This document shows, piece by piece, positions 59,891-64,000 of a stretch of DNA of 64,000 bases. This DNA comes from PALSA-505 sp036502085 (GTDB taxonomy: Bacteria; Actinomycetota; Actinomycetes; Streptosporangiales; Streptosporangiaceae), in NCBI GenBank assembly GCA_036502085.1, contig DASXZD010000043.1:1-64000 (forward strand). Direction: 5' to 3'. Within the stretch, counting starts at the first letter, position 1; each line of letters opens with the position of its first letter. Made by a program: the position numbers and the translations under genes. The notes beneath the pieces are model-generated. The model did not search any database and was not told the origin of the DNA. It was given only the letters and a program-made list of their open reading frames with translations.

Positions 59891-60115
59891 TCAGAGGCTG
59901 CCGAATCCGACCCGGCGCGTCTCCGACCCGGCTAGCTCGACGTAGGCGATCTTTTCCGCCGGAATCAGAATCTTTCCCCCTTTGTCGTCGCGGAGCGCGA
60001 ACACGCTGCCGTCGGCGAGCGCGGCCGTGAGGGTACGTTCGACTTCCTCGGTGGCCGTCTCGGTTTCCACGACAAGCTCACGCGGCACGGACTGGATCCC
60101 GATCTTTACTTCCAC
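59891..60115 (-). CDS. DUF3107 family protein
   Basis: 74 residues from the GTG at 60115. The sequence start (VEVKIGIQSVPRELVVET) and end (ILIPAEKIAYVELAGSETRRVGFG) are the highly conserved DUF3107 pattern (TB9.4-like, Rv3208A). It is a small ATP-binding-like domain of unknown function, located between the TetR and ferritin-like genes as in mycobacteria. Confidence 0.93.
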   Translation of the reverse strand: MEVKIGIQSVPRELVVETETATEEVERTLTAALADGSVFALRDDKGGKILIPAEKIAYVELAGSETRRVGFGSL

Positions 60116-60243
60116 GGCACTCCTCTTGGTGAATCTGCGGGCCAGTGGCCATCGTCTATCGAGGCTAGCGTTGGTTACATGACTAACGCGTGACGCGCGC
60201 CGGGGTGGTTATCCGGCAGCAGGTGGACGCTATCGCACGCGGG

Positions 60244-60867
60244 CTACGCGGTGAGCGGCCAGCCGCTGATCCCGCGCCAGGCCAGCCGGGTCAGCAGCTG
60301 CTCCGCGGCATCCTTGGGGATCTCGCCGCCGGTGCGCACCCAGTAGCGGGCGCTGACATTGGCCATGCCGACGAGTCCCATCCCGAGCAGGTGCGCCTCG
60401 TCGTCGCTGATCCCGGCGTCCTCCCGGATCACCCGGCTGATCATCTCCGCGCACGCGTTCATCGTGTCATCAAGCCGGACCCGCACGGCCGGCTCATTGC
60501 CAAGATCTGACTCAAAGACCAGGCGGAAGGCTTCGCCCGCCCGGCCGACGAAATCGAAAAACGCGACAAAGGTGGCGGCGACCCGCTGCCGGTTATCGGT
60601 CGTAGAACCCAGGGCGTCGCGCACGGTGGCGATCAGCGCGTCGGTGCTCTCCTCGAGCAGCGCCAGGTAGAGCTCTAGCTTTCCGGGGAAATGCTGGTAC
60701 AGGACCGGCTTGCTCACGCCGGCGCGTTCGGCGATCTCGTCCATCGCGGCGGCGTGATATCCCTGCGAGACGAAGACTTCCTGCGCCGCCCCGAGCAACT
60801 GGCGCCGCCGGGCCGGCCGGGGCAGCCGAGTTCCGCGTGGCCGGGCATCGGGGGTTGCGGTCAACAC
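60244..60867 (-). CDS. TetR-family regulator (Rv3208 type)
   Basis: 207 residues from the GTG at 60867. The helix-turn-helix lies at about 20-66 (ARRRQLLGAAQEVFVSQGYHAAAMDEIAERAGVSKPVLYQHFPGKLELY split over helices). The ligand domain continues with FVGRAGEAFRLVFESDLGNEPAVRV. The position beside DUF3107 fits the Rv3208 regulator of mycobacteria. A palindrome at 62738-62756 is a candidate site for it. Confidence 0.92.
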   Translation of the reverse strand: MLTATPDARPRGTRLPRPARRRQLLGAAQEVFVSQGYHAAAMDEIAERAGVSKPVLYQHFPGKLELYLALLEESTDALIATVRDALGSTTDNRQRVAATFVAFFDFVGRAGEAFRLVFESDLGNEPAVRVRLDDTMNACAEMISRVIREDAGISDDEAHLLGMGLVGMANVSARYWVRTGGEIPKDAAEQLLTRLAWRGISGWPLTA

Positions 60868-61234
60868 ATTCTCCGGGGTCAGTTGCGTGAGTGGTCCGTT
60901 GCGTCCCGGTAATCCTACGACCGAGTAGCTCTTTGCGCCGAGGTAGCGGACACCTAGCCGGCCGGCGGCGTGTCCGGCCGGAGTACTGAATCCGACTCGC
61001 TCCTGGCGTGCTCAGCCAGCACGGACAGGCGGTCAGCCCGGCCCGGAGCGCTTCCCTGGGCGGTACGGCCTTGGCGGCGACGAGATTGGCCAGCGGATCG
61101 CCGCTGACCTCGCGGCCGATGCGATCCAGCCCGGCCCATCTCACCTCCGCAGCTTGACTACCACTGCACTATCACCGCCGCCCATAGACCCGCCGCCTGC
61201 TCACCGGCCGCGGGCCGACGCATCGGCTGCTGTA
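60868..61234. other. Gap with coding-like but unassigned sequence
   Basis: 367 bp. A minus frame from a GTG at 61144 (RWAGLDRIGREVSGDPLANL then VAAKAVPPREALRAGLT) has good third-base GC for about 45 codons but then runs into the TetR gene without a stop. It may be a gene remnant. A second ATG just inside (61139) has GGAGG upstream but encodes an unconvincing Arg-rich peptide. I make no gene call. Confidence 0.4.
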
Positions 61235-62659
61235 TCAGGCTTCGGATTCTCGCGATCCGGCATGCTTTGCCAGCTCGCGCAGTGGCAGCTCCATCGCCGC
61301 CCCGTAGGTCGGGAAGGCGTGCACCGTATCGGCGAGCAGGGTCAGCGCGATCCGGGCCCTGACTGCCAGGGTGATCTCGGACATCCATTCCTCGGCGTAC
61401 AGGCCGACGGCGGCCGCGCCCACCAGGGTGCCGCCCGAGTCCGCGTACAGCTCGACCCGGCCTCTGTCGTCGTCCTCCACGGTGGCCCGGGCCGTTTCGG
61501 CGAGGTCGAAGCCTGCGGTGCTCAGCTCGACGCCGGCCGCCGCGGCCCGCGCCGGGGAGAGCCCGACCGTGTATACCGACGGCGTGGTGTAGACCACGCG
61601 CGGGATGGCCCGGTAATCGGCCTCGCGATGGCCGCCGAGTATGTTCGTCGCCACGATGCGGGCCTGGTAGCTGGCGGTGTGCGCGTACGGGGCGACGCCG
61701 GTGACATCCCCTGCGGCCCACACGTGCCCGGCGGCCTTCCGCCGGGCGCGCCCGGGGGTAGCGGCAGGCACCACCCGGCAGCCCGCTTCCACCGGCAGGG
61801 CCATGCCCGGCCCGATCTCGATGCCGAGCTTGTCCAGCCCGAGCTCGCTGAGCCGCGGCCTGCGGCCGGCGGCCAGCAGCACCCGGTCGGCCTCGATCCT
61901 GCTGCCGTCCGCCAGCATCAGGGCGAGGCCGGAGTCCGTGGCCTCCGCCTTGGCCGCCGCGGATCCGAGCCGCACGTCGGCGCCGGTCCTGCGCAGCCCG
62001 TCGGCGAGGATCTCTCCGGCGAACTGAGCCTCGTCCGGCAGCAGGTAATCTTCCGCTTCGATCAGCGTCACCTGGCTGCCGAACGCCGCGTAGATTTGCG
62101 CTAGCTCACAGCCGACCGGGCCGCCGCCGAGCACCACCAGGCGGCGGGGCAGGTCCGGGCAGGTCAGCGCCTCCGCGCTGGTCCACGCGGAGATGTCGGT
62201 CAGCCCTTCGACTGGCGGAGCCACCGGCTCGCTGCCGGTGGCGATCACCAGGTCGGTGTAGCCGAGGGACGTGGTCTCGGGCTCGGCGGGCTTGGCCGCG
62301 CCGTTCGGGTGCGCCCGGCCTGCGGCGGGGATCGCCTCGATCTCGATCACGCCGGGCTTGGCCACGCGGGCCGTGCCGCGGATCAGCGTGACGCCGGTCT
62401 CGGCGAGCCTGGCCGCCGCGGCCGTGTCGTCCAGGTGCCCGGTGACTTCATCCCTGCGGGCGACCGCGTGCTCCCAGGTCTCGCCACGCCGCGCCGACTG
62501 GAGCAACGATTTCGAGGGGATGCAGGCGAGATAGGGGGACTCGCCCCCGACCAGTCCGGCTTCCACGACGGCCGCGGTGCGGCCTCCCCGCGCCACCTCG
62601 GTGGCGACGTGCACGCCGGCCGTTCCGCCGCCGAGCACGACAACATCGAACTGTGGCAT
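61235..62659 (-). CDS. Dihydrolipoamide dehydrogenase-like flavoprotein lacking one redox cysteine
   Basis: 474 residues from the ATG at 62659. FAD site VLGGGTAGVHVA; NAD(P) site VVLGGGPVGCELA; second FAD motif VWAAGDVTG. The usual C-x4-C redox pair is S41-x4-C46 (GGESPYLACIPSK). The C-terminal HPTxSE dyad is HAFPTYGA, so the general base pair is also changed. Such variants act as quinone or other NAD(P)H oxidoreductases, as mycobacterial LpdA does. It cannot be a normal E3 subunit. Confidence 0.85.
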   Translation of the reverse strand: MPQFDVVVLGGGTAGVHVATEVARGGRTAAVVEAGLVGGESPYLACIPSKSLLQSARRGETWEHAVARRDEVTGHLDDTAAAARLAETGVTLIRGTARVAKPGVIEIEAIPAAGRAHPNGAAKPAEPETTSLGYTDLVIATGSEPVAPPVEGLTDISAWTSAEALTCPDLPRRLVVLGGGPVGCELAQIYAAFGSQVTLIEAEDYLLPDEAQFAGEILADGLRRTGADVRLGSAAAKAEATDSGLALMLADGSRIEADRVLLAAGRRPRLSELGLDKLGIEIGPGMALPVEAGCRVVPAATPGRARRKAAGHVWAAGDVTGVAPYAHTASYQARIVATNILGGHREADYRAIPRVVYTTPSVYTVGLSPARAAAAGVELSTAGFDLAETARATVEDDDRGRVELYADSGGTLVGAAAVGLYAEEWMSEITLAVRARIALTLLADTVHAFPTYGAAMELPLRELAKHAGSRESEA

Positions 62660-62737
62660 CTGCCTACCTTTCCTCCTCCCTCGCCGGGCTTCATCATGGC
62701 AGCCGCGGTCGCCTAACCGCCTGGAGAGCGACGAAAC

Positions 62738-62756
62738 AGTGACCAGCCCGGTCACT
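62738..62756. promoter_or_regulatory. Palindromic operator candidate between divergent genes
   Basis: AGTGACC-AGCCC-GGTCACT has 7-bp arms and a 5-bp spacer, in the 148-bp gap between the flavoprotein gene (minus) and the alpha/beta hydrolase gene (plus). The shape suits a TetR-type dimer. The nearest regulator is the TetR gene at 60244-60867. Confidence 0.55.
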
Positions 62757-62807
62757 CAGGCTGGCGTGAAACTGATCGTCTGCGCTGGCCAGGGTTAGGC
62801 TTGCCGG

Positions 62808-63785
62808 GTGAAGACAACATCGGCCGCCGGCACCGGCCAGGCCACACCGATCCCGCCCTGGCCGGGTGAGCTGGTCACGGTCGGGGCGGACGAGCTCTTC
62901 GTGCGCCGCGTGCCGGCGGCGCCCGGCGCGGAGCCCGCGCTGTGCGTGCACGGCCTGGGCGGCGCGTCCACGAACTGGACCGACCTGATGGACGTGCTGC
63001 GGACTCCGGCTGGCGGGGTGGCGGGCGGCGGGGTGGCGGGCGGGCTGGCCTGCGAGGCGGTGGACCTGCCCGGCTTCGGCCGCTCGCCGCAGTCGCACAG
63101 CGGCAGCTACTCGATCAGCGCGCAGGCCGCCGTGGTCGGCCGGCTGATCGAGCAGAGCGGCCGCGGCCCGGTTCACCTGATCGGCAATTCGATGGGCGGT
63201 GCCATCATCACCCGGCTCGCGGCGCGCAGGCCCGAGCTGGTCAGGACGCTGACGCTCATCTCGCCTGCGCTGCCGGACCTGCGCCCGCGTCCGGTGCCGG
63301 CCAGGGTGACCGTAGTGACCGTCCCCGCGCTCGGGCCGTGGCTGCTGCGCAGGGCCGGCAAGACGCCCGCCGAGAAGCGGGTGGCGCTCCTGCTGCGTGA
63401 CGTGTACTACGACCCCAGCGTCGTGCACCCCAGCCGGGTGGCCGAGGAGATCGCCGAGCTGCAGCGGATCGAGGGGCTCGGCTACCTGGGCGACGCGCTG
63501 CTCAAGTCGGCGCAGGCCCTGGTGGCGGAATACCTCCGCCGCGGCCCCGGATCGCTCTGGCGGGACGCGGCCAGCATCGACGCCAGCGTCCTGGTCATCT
63601 ACGGCAGCCACGACCGCCTGGTGAATTCGAAGATGGCGGTGCGCGCGGCCCGGTCGTTCCGTGACGCCAGGGTCGTGCTGCTGCCGCGGACCGGGCACGT
63701 CGCCATGCTGGAACGGCCTGGCCAGGTGGCCAGGGAGATGTGGGCGATGATGTCGGACGCGGCGGCGCGCGGGCCGCAGGCGTGA
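62808..63785 (+). CDS. Alpha/beta hydrolase
   Basis: 325 residues from the GTG at 62808. VHGLGGASTNWTDL, nucleophile elbow GNSMGG, acid region VIYGSHDRLV and His in RTGHVAMLERP form the triad. A Gly/Val repeat (GGVAGGGVAGG) sits in the loop before VDLPGFGRS. Substrate unknown. Its stop overlaps the nagA start (GTGA). Confidence 0.9.
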   Translation: MKTTSAAGTGQATPIPPWPGELVTVGADELFVRRVPAAPGAEPALCVHGLGGASTNWTDLMDVLRTPAGGVAGGGVAGGLACEAVDLPGFGRSPQSHSGSYSISAQAAVVGRLIEQSGRGPVHLIGNSMGGAIITRLAARRPELVRTLTLISPALPDLRPRPVPARVTVVTVPALGPWLLRRAGKTPAEKRVALLLRDVYYDPSVVHPSRVAEEIAELQRIEGLGYLGDALLKSAQALVAEYLRRGPGSLWRDAASIDASVLVIYGSHDRLVNSKMAVRAARSFRDARVVLLPRTGHVAMLERPGQVAREMWAMMSDAAARGPQA

Positions 63786-64000
63786 CGAGAGCTGCGGACG
63801 GCCTGGTCCTGGCGGCCGGGCGCATCGTGGCCGGCCCGGGGGTCTTGTCGCCGGGGTACCTCGTTGTCTCCGAAGGCCGGGTCGCCGAGGTTGGCCAGGG
63901 ACCGCCGCCGCGCCGCCCCGACGTCGAGCTGGCCGACGGGCTGCTGGTGCCCGGCTTCGTCGATCTCCAGGTCAACGGCTACTTCGGCGAGGAGTTCGCG
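63782..64000 (+). CDS. nagA: N-acetylglucosamine-6-phosphate deacetylase, start only
   Basis: 73 codons from the GTG at 63782 to the window end, open throughout. The amidohydrolase N-terminal strand region (LVLAAGRIVAGPGVLSPGYL) and GFVDLQVNGYFGEEF match NagA, in which the first metal-binding motif is DLQVNG. It would feed N-acetylglucosamine into central metabolism. The remainder lies outside the window. Confidence 0.8.
   Translation, partial: MTRAADGLVLAAGRIVAGPGVLSPGYLVVSEGRVAEVGQGPPPRRPDVELADGLLVPGFVDLQVNGYFGEEFA

Noticed and set aside
60954..61144. Small genes upstream of the TetR gene
   Set aside because: One frame has no stop before overlapping the TetR gene and the other encodes an Arg-rich peptide; no family recognised.
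1..64000. tRNA, rRNA or riboswitch genes
   Set aside because: I found no cloverleaf with a T-loop consensus, no rRNA sequence and no known riboswitch core by eye; a covariance-model search would be decisive.

Overview
The window is a continuous stretch of an Actinomycetota chromosome. GC content is very high, G/C dominates third codon positions, GTG starts are common and genes are tightly coupled. Lineage markers agree: mycothiol synthesis (MshB), a geosmin synthase, an XRE/DUF397 regulator pair, DUF3117, DUF3107 and DUF6113 proteins, and a SigE-RseA locus. Several blocks keep a gene order known from Mycobacterium tuberculosis and Streptomyces (ferredoxin-dapC; dapD-LOG-DivIVA-tag; O-methyltransferase/sigE/rseA/tatB/mrp; DEAD helicase/ferritin-like/DUF3107/TetR). 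The mixture suggests a soil actinomycete of the Streptosporangiales or Treboniaceae kind, but the genus cannot be fixed from the sequence alone.

Layout. Positions 1-807 hold the start of an FHA/FtsK-type ATPase on the minus strand. Positions 1182-11893 hold a complete Tad/Flp-type pilus operon: SAF/CpaB, TadZ, CpaF, TadB, TadC, Flp pilin, three TadE/G-like proteins, a 1002-residue LysM-BTAD membrane protein and a prepilin peptidase. Positions 13167-16876 hold a two-gene operon in which a family 2B encapsulin shell protein, with an inserted cyclic-nucleotide-binding-like domain, is followed after 5 bp by a bifunctional geosmin synthase. This is probably a protein-shell-enclosed terpene pathway and is the most interesting locus here. 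TypA/BipA and a CmpX-like channel follow. A HelR-type RNA polymerase motor ATPase comes next, with a near-perfect rifamycin-associated element (RAE) upstream. Then come uppP, the succinate dehydrogenase operon sdhCAB and mshB.

An EACC1-caspase pair (29259-31851) sits between mshB and the DUF6113/flavin reductase genes. It is a predicted cell-suicide or conflict module: the peptidase carries an EF-hand-like loop, a transmembrane segment and six PQQ-type propeller repeats, and the module ends in a perfect 17-bp hairpin. After an XRE/DUF397 regulatory pair lies a decayed region bounded by 66-bp direct repeats. It is followed by rocD-ddaH (dimethylarginine/ornithine metabolism), a shortened cysteinyl-tRNA synthetase paralogue, and dapC and dapD (lysine pathway) around a ferredoxin and a lysozyme-like protein.

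From 41991 onward the content is mostly conserved actinobacterial core: LOG, a DivIVA-like protein, Tag, enoyl-CoA hydratase with a PaaX-type regulator, DUF3117, O-methyltransferase, sigE-rseA-rseB-like-tatB, mrp, Nudix, PHP, MarC, a metallo-beta-lactamase-fold protein, a RecB-like nuclease, a DEAD-box helicase, TetR, a dihydrolipoamide-dehydrogenase-like flavoprotein lacking one redox cysteine, an alpha/beta hydrolase and the start of nagA. Two genes, dapC and the O-methyltransferase, appear to use non-canonical start codons (CTG and ATC). I saw no tRNA or rRNA gene, CRISPR array or recognisable transposase or integrase.
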